Source of the DNA: Chloroflexota bacterium
Lineage (GTDB): Bacteria; Chloroflexota; UBA11872
DNA length: 37,810 nt
Direction: 5' to 3'
Assembly (NCBI GenBank): GCA_022821645.1
Contig: JAJEDE010000028.1
Span: forward strand, 1-37,810
The notes below the pieces were generated by a model. The model searched no databases and was not told the DNA's origin. It saw only the letters and a list, made by a program, of their open reading frames with translations. The position numbers were made by a program, and so were the translations under genes. The stretch's first letter is position 1; every line of letters begins with the position of its first letter. This document shows positions 15,718-24,326 of this stretch, in pieces.

Positions 15718-17214
15718 CTATCTGCCCAGATACCCCTCCACCGCCCCTGCAAACTCCTCCGCCTCGTCCTCATAACTCTCGAACGGATCCGGCATTTCAA
15801 AAATTCGCCCCCGCACTCCAATCCCGTCCCAGTCCACCAGGTACGGCACGAACGACCAGCCACCGAACTCGTCCAATTCCCGCCAGTGCTCAATGTACTG
15901 ATACACCAGGTACAGTTGGTTTTCCCAACTGGCCAGCGCGCCCAGGTTGTGCTGGATGTCCTTCCAGTCGATGTGCGAGTCCGCTCGAGCCTCGGAGAGC
16001 GCCCGCACGATCCGCCCACGCGCTCCGGCCCGAGTCCCCTCGGGAATCGCCAGCGGGTTCACTGGTCCCGAGACCAGCCGATACATCAGCCCCCTGCGCT
16101 GCAACTCGCTAAACAGGCTTACCGTTGGATCAACGTGGTGATACGCCAGGTCCAGCTTCACGAGGTCCGGGTCCGCCCACCCTTCCGGCGAGTCGTCCGC
16201 GTAGTCCCGCAATTCCGCCAGCTTCGTCACCCAATCAACCTTGCCTACCAGGCACTCGGGATCTGACTCCAGCCCGTCCATGCACTCGCTCCACGCCGCC
16301 AGCGTCCAGTCCGTATCGGCGTCACGCCCCGCAAAAGCCGACGCTGCCGCCTCCAGATAGATCCGCTGCACGTCTATCGCCGAAATTGTCCGCCCGTCCA
16401 CCAGTTCCACCGGCCACGGTCCGCCCGGATTCCGCGAAATCGATTTGATGGACCGCACCGCCTCGTCCAGGTACAGCTCCGGACTCCAGCCCGCTGCCAG
16501 CAGCTGCGCCACCAGCGCCGTGGTGCCCACCTTCAGGGCCGTCGCGTACTGCGACTGATTCGCGTCGCCAACCACCACGTGCAGCCGCCGCAGCCCCGTC
16601 CGCTCGCTCAGCGGTTCGTCCCGCAGGTTAATGATCGGCCGTCCCCCGAACCGCACGCGGTGGCTCACGTCCACCGACACGAACGCGGCCCGCTGCGACA
16701 TGTGAAACGGCAGCCGCCCGCCCGCTTCCTGCGGATTCAGCGTCATCCCCGCCCCGGCATACAACTGCCGCGTCGTGAGAAACGGCAGCAGCCCCAATAC
16801 CAGGTCCCGACTGCGTGGACTGAGAGCAATCGAGTAGTTCTCGTGGTACCCGAAGGTATTCCCCAGGTGGTCCGTGTTGTTCTTGATGAAGAACAGCTTC
16901 CGGTTCATCTCCTGGCGTTCCACCGTGTCCAGCAGCACTGCCGCGGCCGCGTTCTCCTGCTCCACGATGTCCTGCAGCGTCCGGCACTCCGCCGAGGCGT
17001 ACTCGATGTGACCTGAGTCCAGGTACAACCGTGCCCCGTTAAAGAGGTGACCGCCGTTCCCCGGTTCCTCGTCCCACTCCCGCGGCGCCGGATCGATCAA
17101 ACCGAACCGCCGGTCCTGGAACAGGATCGACTTCACCAGCCGTGCCGCCTGCCCCGGCGGCAACGCCCCGGCCGACGCGAACTCGATCTCCGTCCCAAAG
17201 ACGATGTCGTCCAT
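15718..17214 (-). CDS. pafA: PafA-like Pup ligase (ubiquitin-like protein ligase)
   Basis: A 498-residue member of the Pup ligase/deamidase family (glutamine-synthetase-like fold). PafA phosphorylates the C-terminal glutamate of the modifier and joins it to a lysine of a target protein. The metal motif is at the N-terminus (GTEIEF, Glu9 and Glu11). The catalytic base region is NGARLYLD with Asp66, followed by SGHIEYASAEC, which matches PafA better than Dop. Further family motifs are KNNTD...GYHENY, FLTTRQLYAGAG, INLRDEP and LHVVVGDANQS. The long Dop-type loop is absent. The gene starts 9 bp after the modifier gene, which starts 5 bp after dop: a tight conjugation operon. Confidence 0.92.
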   Translation of the reverse strand: MDDIVFGTEIEFASAGALPPGQAARLVKSILFQDRRFGLIDPAPREWDEEPGNGGHLFNGARLYLDSGHIEYASAECRTLQDIVEQENAAAAVLLDTVERQEMNRKLFFIKNNTDHLGNTFGYHENYSIALSPRSRDLVLGLLPFLTTRQLYAGAGMTLNPQEAGGRLPFHMSQRAAFVSVDVSHRVRFGGRPIINLRDEPLSERTGLRRLHVVVGDANQSQYATALKVGTTALVAQLLAAGWSPELYLDEAVRSIKSISRNPGGPWPVELVDGRTISAIDVQRIYLEAAASAFAGRDADTDWTLAAWSECMDGLESDPECLVGKVDWVTKLAELRDYADDSPEGWADPDLVKLDLAYHHVDPTVSLFSELQRRGLMYRLVSGPVNPLAIPEGTRAGARGRIVRALSEARADSHIDWKDIQHNLGALASWENQLYLVYQYIEHWRELDEFGGWSFVPYLVDWDGIGVRGRIFEMPDPFESYEDEAEEFAGAVEGYLGR

Positions 17215-17223
17215 GCGCTGGCG

Positions 17224-17400
17224 CTATTGCCCGCCGGGTTGAGGTGTCGGGTCGGGAATCTCGCGGATAATCCGCCGCCTTCGCTCCCGCAGATCTTCCT
17301 CTTTATCCGGCGCCGCCGGCTCCGTCGGCGCTTCCGCCGGCTTCGTCGGCGCCTCGGTCTCGCCCCGCCACGCCGGACCCACGCGCAACAACTGCCTCAT
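17224..17400 (-). CDS. pup: Pup/UBact-like protein modifier, C-terminus Gly-Gly-Gln
   Basis: A 58-residue, highly charged, low-hydrophobicity protein lying between dop-like and pafA-like genes. It ends in PGGQ, as in Pup proteins whose terminal Gln must be deamidated to Glu by Dop before ligation. The N-terminal half is Pro/Ala/Thr/Glu-rich and probably disordered. Residues 32-48 (DKEEDLRERRRRIIREI) form one charged helix, like the Pup segment that binds the coiled coil of the Mpa/ARC ATPase. Lysines are at 20 and 33 only. ATG at 17400 is preferred: AAGGAAGG lies 8 nt upstream. A GTG at 17409, adding three residues and overlapping the dop stop, has the same site too close. The sequence diverges from actinobacterial Pup, so a UBact-type relative is possible. 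Confidence 0.88.
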   Translation of the reverse strand: MRQLLRVGPAWRGETEAPTKPAEAPTEPAAPDKEEDLRERRRRIIREIPDPTPQPGGQ

Positions 17401-17405
17401 GTCAT

Positions 17406-18908
17406 TCACCTTCCTTCCGCGTCCAGCGCGGTAAGCAGTCCCTCCAAAGTCTCCGACTCGGCCACCAGCCGCCCCAGCCGATCCACTTCCGGCCCCACAA
17501 CATCGTCGAACCGCAGCGTCACGTCATACCCGTTTCGACCAAACACCACCCGGTCCCATTCCACCGCGCTGATGTCCTTGCCGAACCGCCGCAGCACGTC
17601 CCCGCGCACCGCCGCCCGAGTGCCCGCTGGCGGCGTCGTCAGCGCCCGCTCGATGTCGGCATCGCTCACGATCCGCCGCATCTGGTCTTCGTCCACCAGC
17701 ATGTCGTACACGCACCAGTCCGGATCCAACACGTGGTACCCCAGGTCGACCCGCCGCGCGTCCTCGTCGTTCCACTCAGGACCAAAGTCTTCGCGCATCT
17801 CTGCGATCAGGTGTTCTTTCGCCACCCAGTCCACCCGATCCGCCGCCAGCATCCGGTCCCGCTCCAGGTCGTCCAGTACCGCCGCCCACTCATCCAGCAC
17901 CCACGTCGTCTCCGCGTCCCGACCCCGGTAGCGCTGCGCCGCCTCGCAATACCACCTCTGCACGTCCAGCGCCGAAGCCGGTCCGCCACGCTCCAGCTCC
18001 ACCACGCCGCCAAAGCCCAGGTCGTGCGACACCCGTCGCACTGCACGCACCGGGTCGGTGGGACGCTCCGAGGGACGCCACCCCTCCATCGCCAGGTCCA
18101 GGACCAGGGCCATGGTTCCCACCTTTATCGCCGTGGCCCACTCGCTGCGATTTGCGTCCCCCGCTATGACGTGCAGCCGCCGGTACTTCCCGGCATCCGC
18201 GTGCGGCTCGTCCCGCGTGTTGAAGATAGGTCGCCGCGCCGTAGTGTTGATCCCGGCCACTTCCTCGAAGAAGTCCGCCCGCTGCGACATCTGCAACTGC
18301 AACGGGTCGCCCCCCTCGATTCCAACCCGCCCGGCTCCCGCAAACGCCTGCCGCGTCGCCAGGAACGGCACCGTTACCCGTATCAGGTCATCAGTCGGGA
18401 TCGTTCGCGACGTCAGGTAGTTTTCGTGGCAGCCATAGCTACGCCCGTGGTAGTCCGTGTTGTTCTTCAGAAGCCGGATCTGCCCGTAACCCAGCTTCGC
18501 GTTCCGTGCCGACTCCGCCGCGAACATCACCCGCTCGCCCGCCTTGTCCTGGGCCACCAGGTCCTTAAGTGTCAGGCAGACGTCCGTGCAGTACTCGGGA
18601 TGGTTGTGGTCGTTGTACAGCCGCGCCCCGTTGCGCAGCACCGTGTTCGACAGTAACTCGTCGCGCGACATCCCCCGGCTGCGCTCCGTCGAACCCGTCA
18701 GGTCGCGCGGATCCCGTTCCAGCCGGTCCGCGCGCCCGCCCCGCAAGTCGCGGTACGGGTCTTCGCCCACGTAATCCCAGCCGCGGAACGCGCCCTCAAC
18801 CGGCGCAGCCTGGATCAGTCGGGCCGCCTCGTAGGCGAAGTCAGGCTCGACCGCAAAGCCCTCGCAGTTGAGTCCGTATTCGGTCTCGATGCCTGCGGGA
18901 CGGTTCAT
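17406..18908 (-). CDS. dop: Dop-like Pup deamidase/depupylase
   Basis: A 500-residue homologue of PafA with Dop features. Dop deamidates the C-terminal Gln of Pup and also removes Pup from substrates. The metal motif is GIETEYG (Glu8 and Glu10). Residues 44-80 (WDYVGEDPYRDLRGG onwards) form the extra Dop-loop region that PafA lacks. NGARLYNDHNHPEY carries the conserved Asp100. DKAGERVM, KNNTD...GCHENYLTSR, NTRDEPHADA and LHVIAGDANRSE follow, as in mycobacterial Dop. The C-terminus has FGKDISAVEWDRVVF. It ends 5 bp before the modifier gene, whose terminal Gln fits a need for this enzyme. It begins 40 bp after an ornithine-cyclodeaminase family gene. Confidence 0.93.
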   Translation of the reverse strand: MNRPAGIETEYGLNCEGFAVEPDFAYEAARLIQAAPVEGAFRGWDYVGEDPYRDLRGGRADRLERDPRDLTGSTERSRGMSRDELLSNTVLRNGARLYNDHNHPEYCTDVCLTLKDLVAQDKAGERVMFAAESARNAKLGYGQIRLLKNNTDYHGRSYGCHENYLTSRTIPTDDLIRVTVPFLATRQAFAGAGRVGIEGGDPLQLQMSQRADFFEEVAGINTTARRPIFNTRDEPHADAGKYRRLHVIAGDANRSEWATAIKVGTMALVLDLAMEGWRPSERPTDPVRAVRRVSHDLGFGGVVELERGGPASALDVQRWYCEAAQRYRGRDAETTWVLDEWAAVLDDLERDRMLAADRVDWVAKEHLIAEMREDFGPEWNDEDARRVDLGYHVLDPDWCVYDMLVDEDQMRRIVSDADIERALTTPPAGTRAAVRGDVLRRFGKDISAVEWDRVVFGRNGYDVTLRFDDVVGPEVDRLGRLVAESETLEGLLTALDAEGR

Positions 18909-18948
18909 GCGCCGCTCGTGCCAGGAAGTGACTCAATACTAGCGCCGG

Positions 18949-19899
18949 CTATGGAACCTGAATGCCCCGCCCGGCGGCCTCCGCCCGTTCCACCACGGCC
19001 TGCGCCATCGCGATATCCCACAGCGCGATCCCCTGTGAGGCAAACAGCGTGATCTCCTCGTCCGCTCTGCGACCCGCCACCTGCCCGGCCACCACCTGCC
19101 CAAGCTCGATCACCTGTCCCCACTGCAACACCCCGGCCCGCTCCGCCGCCATCAGGTCCCCGGCCTCTTCGTGCGCCCCATCCAGGTCGTCCACGAATAC
19201 ACGGTCCGCCCGTGCGACTGCGGCAGGCGCCACTTCGCCGTGGACGGGGTTATTGCTCCCCATCGCCACGACGTGCATCCCCGGCTCGAGATCTTCCGCC
19301 AACAGCACCGGTCCCGCGGCTGACGTCGCCGTCACCACGATGTCCGCACCCCGCGCTGCCGCTGCCGCCGACGTGCAGGCAACCAGCTCCACGTCAACCC
19401 GCTGGCTCATGGTCTTGACATAAGCTTCGACATTCGCCGGATTGCGCGAATACACCTGCGCTCGCGCCAGCTCGTGAACACCACTTAGCGCCTCCAACTG
19501 CGTCCGGGCCTGGCGTCCGCTGCCGATGAGTCCAACCACTCGGCTGTCTGGCCGCGCCAGGTACTTGCTTGAAATCCCGCTCGCCGCCCCCGTCCGCAGT
19601 TCGCCCAACCGACCGGCCTCAAGCACTGCCCGCAGCACTCCCGTTGCCACGTCAAACAGCACCACCACAAACCGTGCGCCACCGCCGAACGTCCCATAGA
19701 TCTTCGCTCCCGCCGCACCCAGTTCCTCGTCGGCGCCGCCCATAACATTCAGCGACCCGGCCGGAACCGTCGCCCGTCGTCGCCCAACATTCCCGGCCAT
19801 GCCCCGGCCCTGCCGGTCAAACGCCCCCTCAACCGCCTCCAGCGCCAAGTCCATATCCCCCAACGCATCCACATCCGCTTCGGTCAAGTACAGGGGCAT
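18949..19899 (-). CDS. Ornithine cyclodeaminase/mu-crystallin family protein
   Basis: A 316-residue NAD(P)-dependent protein of the ornithine cyclodeaminase, alanine dehydrogenase and ketimine reductase family. The first strand MPLYLTEADV is followed by a substrate-site region (AGAKIYGTF), the conserved GELRTGAASGISSKYLA, the Rossmann motif GLIGSGRQA, and a VDDLDG segment near the end. The ATG at 19899 has GGAG 5 nt upstream and matches the family start; an ATG at 19926 adds nine residues. It precedes dop by 40 bp on the same strand, so it may be transcribed with the conjugation genes, though a functional link is unknown. The substrate could be ornithine, lysine, alanine or a cyclic imine. 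Confidence 0.88.
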   Translation of the reverse strand: MPLYLTEADVDALGDMDLALEAVEGAFDRQGRGMAGNVGRRRATVPAGSLNVMGGADEELGAAGAKIYGTFGGGARFVVVLFDVATGVLRAVLEAGRLGELRTGAASGISSKYLARPDSRVVGLIGSGRQARTQLEALSGVHELARAQVYSRNPANVEAYVKTMSQRVDVELVACTSAAAAARGADIVVTATSAAGPVLLAEDLEPGMHVVAMGSNNPVHGEVAPAAVARADRVFVDDLDGAHEEAGDLMAAERAGVLQWGQVIELGQVVAGQVAGRRADEEITLFASQGIALWDIAMAQAVVERAEAAGRGIQVP

Positions 19900-20048
19900 C
19901 ACATCTCCAATCGTCCGCTGCGCCACGGCCTTGTCTCGATTTTAGGCAGCCTATCCGCCCATTAGGCCCGGGCAATGGAACGAAGCATCGACTTCCCGCG
20001 TATTCATCTATGCAACCGCTGCGTCCCACTCACAACACGAGGCGTCAC

Positions 20049-20843
20049 ATGACCGAGTCTCAGGTGCTGCGGCGCTGCCAGCACGGCGCCCCCCAGGCCT
20101 TCCGCCACTTGGCCCACCGCTGCCAGGACGACCTCTTCCGCACGGCCACCCTGATGACCGGGAACCAGACCCTGGCTGAATTCCAGGTTCGCGAATCCCT
20201 GCGTACGGCCTGGCGCCGCACGCAGTCCGTCGGCCTCGGCGCCCCGATCAGACTTTGGCTCCTGCACAGCCTCATTCGCCAGGAAGCCACTCGGACTCCT
20301 GCGTCATCGAATCCCGCCGACCGATCGCGCCACCGCGATCCGCTCGGAATTCCCCCACCGCCGCAAGAGCCCGGCGAGCTCGACCGCAAGAGCAATCAGC
20401 TTCATCGCGCCTTGGCTTCCCTCGATCCCGCCCATCGCCACATCCTGATCCTGCGCTACTACGCCAATTGCACGGTCCCCCAGTTGGCCGTTGTCCTGGG
20501 TGTCCCGGAGGACACCGTTGAAACGACGCGGCGCCACGCCCTGGGTCAATTGCGCCGACGCCTTCGCGCGATCGTTGCCTACCCACACGACGAACCGGAT
20601 CTCAATGCCTCCGACCAAGCGCTGATCGAGGCCCTCCGTGAATACTTCCGTTCGGCCACGGCTGCCCTCCAGACTCCTGGTGACCTGTGGGACGTCTTCG
20701 AATCCCGCGCTCCGGATCCATCCTGTACGGCTCGGATCCGACGAAGGGTCCTTGCCGCCGTTTCCCGCTTCTGGACGCCCCTCTCGGCTACCGGCGCCGC
20801 AGCCGCGCTGGCCTCGGCCGTGATGTGCGCGTCCACGGCCTGA
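20049..20843 (+). CDS. ECF-type sigma factor with C-terminal hydrophobic tail
   Basis: A 264-residue protein with sigma-70 region 2 features at about residues 1-65 and a clear region 4: LDPAHRHILILRYYANCTVPQLAVVLGVP, then a recognition helix ending in ALGQLRRRLRA. A 50-residue polar linker separates the domains. Beyond region 4, about 80 extra residues contain a helical segment and a final hydrophobic stretch (about 239-259) that may anchor the protein in the membrane. Typical ECF factors end after region 4, so this is an extended form, possibly with a self-contained anti-sigma-like tail. ATG at 20049 has GAGG 6 nt upstream. It is divergent from the ornithine-cyclodeaminase family gene. Confidence 0.82.
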   Translation: MTESQVLRRCQHGAPQAFRHLAHRCQDDLFRTATLMTGNQTLAEFQVRESLRTAWRRTQSVGLGAPIRLWLLHSLIRQEATRTPASSNPADRSRHRDPLGIPPPPQEPGELDRKSNQLHRALASLDPAHRHILILRYYANCTVPQLAVVLGVPEDTVETTRRHALGQLRRRLRAIVAYPHDEPDLNASDQALIEALREYFRSATAALQTPGDLWDVFESRAPDPSCTARIRRRVLAAVSRFWTPLSATGAAAALASAVMCASTA

Positions 20844-21061
20844 GCGTGCCCCGGCCAACGGCGACCGACAGCGTTGCAGACGACTCGGTGGAGAATCTGG
20901 ACGACCTCGGAGTCAGTCTTGTCCAGCAGGAACCGCACCACCGGCAACGCCGCTAGCCCCGCCTCACCCGCGGCGAACTCTACATCTCGCGCCGCTGTTG
21001 CACGCGTCCGGCGTCCGCCTATTGCACCCGGTGCGCTGCGCCCTGATCATGCGCCCTTGGC

Positions 21062-21934
21062 ATGGCCCTCCTCGCGCTCCACATCGTCTTCAATGTCGGC
21101 TTCGCGCTCAGCACGCGCGTGGCCCAATTCCGGCGTTACGACTACTTCCTCGTAGCCGCCGTCAACTACGGCCTTGCCGCCCTGCTTGCCTCGGTCTGGG
21201 CCGTCCTTCGCGGTCCCTTGGACTTCGACGCCCCGACCCTCATCTTCGGCGCCGTCCAGGGCATCCAGTACGCCGGAACCATGATCGGCGTCTACCTATT
21301 ACTCGTTCGATCCGGCGTCGGCATCACATTCATATTTCTGCGCCTGTCCGTCGTCGTGCCCACGCTGGCCGCCATCGTCTTCTTCGCCGAACGACCCACA
21401 GGCCCCGCCATCGGCGGCCTCCTCCTCATGCTCATCTCAATCCCGCTGCTCGTCGGCCCCAGGTCCGCCGTTCGCGGCCCACGATCCCGCTGGTACTGGC
21501 CGCTTGTCGCCTTGATGATGGTCTTCACCGGCGCCGGCCTCACCGCCTCCAAGGCCTTCAACGAACTCTCCACGCCCGACCGCGCCCCCGACTTTGTCAT
21601 GGCCTCATTCCTCGTCTCGGTGCCCGTCGCCCTCGCCATCTTCGCCATGCGCCGCCGCTTCCAGGCCCGCACGCCCCCGCTGCGCCAGAGCCTGTCAACG
21701 CCCGGCGCGCTCGCCACCGGTGCCGCCATGGGCCTGTGCAACGTCATCCAACTCGCACTCCTGGTGGCCGCGCTCGACCTCATCCCCGGCACCATCGCCT
21801 TCCCTATCCAGACCTCCGCCTCGGTCCTCCTCACCACCGCTGCCGGCGTCATCGTCTGGCGCGAACGCCACGGCCCCATCGTCTGGCTCGGCGTCACCGC
21901 CGCCCTCGCCGGCATGGTCATCGTCAACTTCTGA
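21062..21934 (+). CDS. EamA/DMT family transporter
   Basis: A 290-residue polytopic protein with about ten membrane helices arranged as two five-helix halves, as in the drug/metabolite transporter (EamA) family. The first half ends with VVVPTLAAIVFFAERPTG, and the second with TIAFPIQTSASVLLTTAAGVIVWRE; each has the conserved Glu-Arg after a helix. Such proteins export or import amino acids, nucleosides or other metabolites; the substrate is unknown. It lies 218 bp downstream of the sigma-factor gene on the same strand and converges on the ABC exporter permease gene. Confidence 0.88.
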   Translation: MALLALHIVFNVGFALSTRVAQFRRYDYFLVAAVNYGLAALLASVWAVLRGPLDFDAPTLIFGAVQGIQYAGTMIGVYLLLVRSGVGITFIFLRLSVVVPTLAAIVFFAERPTGPAIGGLLLMLISIPLLVGPRSAVRGPRSRWYWPLVALMMVFTGAGLTASKAFNELSTPDRAPDFVMASFLVSVPVALAIFAMRRRFQARTPPLRQSLSTPGALATGAAMGLCNVIQLALLVAALDLIPGTIAFPIQTSASVLLTTAAGVIVWRERHGPIVWLGVTAALAGMVIVNF

Positions 21935-21993
21935 AGCCGCGCGATCCTCGCGCCACTATGCTGGCGTCCGCTATATCCCCGCGTCCGTAGCCC

Positions 21994-23256
21994 TCAGTCG
22001 AACCGAAACCGCCAAACCCCAATCGCCGTGAACACCGCTGCAAAGATCAGCAGCACACCCGCTTCCACCCAGACGCCGCCCAGTCCCTGGCCCCGTACCA
22101 GCACGTCCTGGTAGCCCTGGATGGCCCAGGCCTGCGGTGTCGCGTTCCCGATCTGCTGCATGGTCTCCGGCATGATGAAACGCGGAATCATCACGCCGCC
22201 AAGCGCCGACGTGGCCAGCACCACGATCACGGCCAGGCCGGTTCCCTGCGTCTCCGAGCGCGCGATCCCCGCCAGCGCGATGCCCAGCCCCGTCGCGGTC
22301 AGAGCCAGCGCCGCCGACACCACCAGCAACCCCGGTACGGAACCAAGGTCCAACCCAAACGCCAAACGCGCAATAGCGAACATCAGCACGATCTGGACGA
22401 AGTTCACAACGTAAAAGGGAATCAGCTTGCTGATCACAATCGGCGCCCGTCCCACCGGTGCTGCTCGCAGTCGCCGCATCGCCCCGCTCCGTCGCTCCCG
22501 GAAGATCGACTCAATCATCACCGTGGCGATGAAGAACACCCCCATCACCGTGTAGCCTGCCGCGTTCTGCTGGAACTGGTCCGGGAACTGCTCACGCTCC
22601 ACGCCCGGCGGAACCCGCCGCCGCGTAGTCACGGGCAACGCACCGTCGCCCTCGCCGTCCTGCTGCATCGACGCGGCCAGCTGCTCCCGAACCTCGGCGG
22701 GTAACCCGGCCGCTACCTGCTCAAACCACGCGGCCGCCCCCGCCTCGCCCAGCCTGCGGCCCACCACCTGCTGCAGCACCGCGCTCAGCGCCCCTTCCAG
22801 CGGACCCGTCACCTGCGCCGTCGTCGCCGGATCCACAATCACGTCCACTTCCAGCGGCTGGACCTGTTCGCCCCTCAGGATGCGCGGATCTTCCAGCAGC
22901 GCGGTCAAGCCTTCGGGGAACACCACCCCCACCGGATACTCGCCGTCCGCTACCAGCTGAGCTACGGCGTCGGCTGTCAGCGCCTGCCCGTCCTGCTCCC
23001 GCACCATGGCCAGCCCTTGCGTCGCGTCCAACTGCTCCACGACCTGTTCGGCCACTTCGCCCGCGCCGCCTGTTGCCACTGGTACCTCCAACGCTCGGGC
23101 TGAACCGCGCGCGGCCCCTTCCTCGAACAGCCCGCCCAGCGCCAGGCTGAAGATCACCATGAACATCACCGGCATCAGGAACAGCACGAAAAGGCCGCCC
23201 GGATCCCGCAGCAGGAGCAGGAACTCCTTGATCGTGAACGCCAGCGTCACCCGCAT
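21994..23256 (-). CDS. ABC-2 type transporter permease
   Basis: A 420-residue membrane protein. One helix lies near the N-terminus (about 20-40, DPGGLFVLFLMPVMFMVIFSL), followed by a large extracytoplasmic domain of about 200 residues and then about five more helices between residues 230 and 415. This is the ABC-2 (ABC2_membrane_3) layout, used for export of drugs, polymers or lipids. The amphipathic coupling segment FRERRSGAMRRLRAAPV follows the second helix. The gene starts 3 bp after the ATPase gene, so the two form one exporter. Confidence 0.92.
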   Translation of the reverse strand: MRVTLAFTIKEFLLLLRDPGGLFVLFLMPVMFMVIFSLALGGLFEEGAARGSARALEVPVATGGAGEVAEQVVEQLDATQGLAMVREQDGQALTADAVAQLVADGEYPVGVVFPEGLTALLEDPRILRGEQVQPLEVDVIVDPATTAQVTGPLEGALSAVLQQVVGRRLGEAGAAAWFEQVAAGLPAEVREQLAASMQQDGEGDGALPVTTRRRVPPGVEREQFPDQFQQNAAGYTVMGVFFIATVMIESIFRERRSGAMRRLRAAPVGRAPIVISKLIPFYVVNFVQIVLMFAIARLAFGLDLGSVPGLLVVSAALALTATGLGIALAGIARSETQGTGLAVIVVLATSALGGVMIPRFIMPETMQQIGNATPQAWAIQGYQDVLVRGQGLGGVWVEAGVLLIFAAVFTAIGVWRFRFD

Positions 23257-23259
23257 CGC

Positions 23260-24222
23260 TCAGTCCCTCAGGCTGCGACCCGTAAAGCGCAGGAACACGC
23301 TCTCCAGGTTCGGCTCCAGGATTCGCACGGTCTCCACTTCCAGGGCTGACGCGTTCATCGCTTGCATTACGTCCACCAGCGCATGTCGGGCGCTGGCCGC
23401 CTCGATGTTCAGCAATCGCTCGTCTGGCCCCGGCCCCACCGCCTGCACCGACTCCAGAGACGCCAGTGTTTCCGTCACCTGCTCCCGCTGCCCAGGATCG
23501 ATCCCGATCTGGATCACCCCGCCGCCCAGCGACTCGATCAGCGCCCGCGGTGTGTCCAGCGCCACGATCTTCCCGTGATCGATGATCGCTACCCGGTCGC
23601 ACAGCCGCTCGGCCTCTTCCATGTAGTGGGTCGTGTAGACGATCGTCACTCCCTGGTCGCGGTTCAGACGCTCCACGTTGTCGAAAATGTGATTCCGGCT
23701 CTGCGGGTCCACTCCCACCGTCGGCTCGTCCAGGATCAGCAGTTCCGGCTCGTGCAGCAGCCCCGCCGCCAGGTTCAGTCGCCGCTGCATCCCGCCCGAA
23801 TAGGTTCCGGCCTGGTCGTTGCCGCGGTCGCTCAACCCCACCACGTCCAGCACGGCCTCCACCCGTTCCCGCAAACGCCGCCCGCTCAGGCCGTAGACCC
23901 GTCCGAAGAACCGAAGGTTCTGCCGGCCACTCAGCTTCTCGTATAGCGCAATGTCCTGCGGCACAACGCCGATCCGCCGCTTGGCCGCGCGCGACGTCGG
24001 TGACATCTGGCTGTCGCCCACCGTCACTTGCCCCGCCGTCGGCTCGAACATCCCGCTCCAGATCGAGATCAGCGTCGACTTGCCTGCCCCGTTCGGACCT
24101 AGCAGCCCGAACACCTCGCCCCGCCGCACCTCCAGCGTGACGTCATCCACCGCCGTCAGATCCCCGTACCGATGCACCACCCCACCGGCGCGCAAGAGCG
24201 CCCCGTTATTGGCGCTACTCAC
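23260..24222 (-). CDS. ABC transporter ATP-binding protein (ABC-2 exporter type)
   Basis: A 320-residue ATPase. Walker A is GPNGAGKST near residue 42, the Q-loop region VVPQDIALYEKLS, the signature TYSGGMQRRL and Walker B LLILDEPTVGVDP, with the switch His in VYTTHYMEEAERLCD. A C-terminal extension of about 70 residues is typical for DrrA/CcmA-like drug-exporter ATPases. GTG at 24222 was chosen because AGGTT lies about 6 nt upstream; a TTG at 24228 adds two residues. The permease gene follows at 3 bp. The upstream region holds a TTCACAAA half-site like the MarR operator. Confidence 0.94.
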   Translation of the reverse strand: MSSANNGALLRAGGVVHRYGDLTAVDDVTLEVRRGEVFGLLGPNGAGKSTLISIWSGMFEPTAGQVTVGDSQMSPTSRAAKRRIGVVPQDIALYEKLSGRQNLRFFGRVYGLSGRRLRERVEAVLDVVGLSDRGNDQAGTYSGGMQRRLNLAAGLLHEPELLILDEPTVGVDPQSRNHIFDNVERLNRDQGVTIVYTTHYMEEAERLCDRVAIIDHGKIVALDTPRALIESLGGGVIQIGIDPGQREQVTETLASLESVQAVGPGPDERLLNIEAASARHALVDVMQAMNASALEVETVRILEPNLESVFLRFTGRSLRD

Positions 24223-24326
24223 GGGCAACCTACAAACGCGGTCAGATCCAAGTCAGCCTCAATCTGCGATCACTAAGTTTGCTTCACAAATCAGTTTGCC
24301 TTGCGGCACGAGGGTGTGCAAGCCGC

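Noticed and set aside
20844..21061. Small gene between the sigma factor and the EamA transporter
   Set aside because: The frames here lack start sites and family features; the region shows nothing recognisable.
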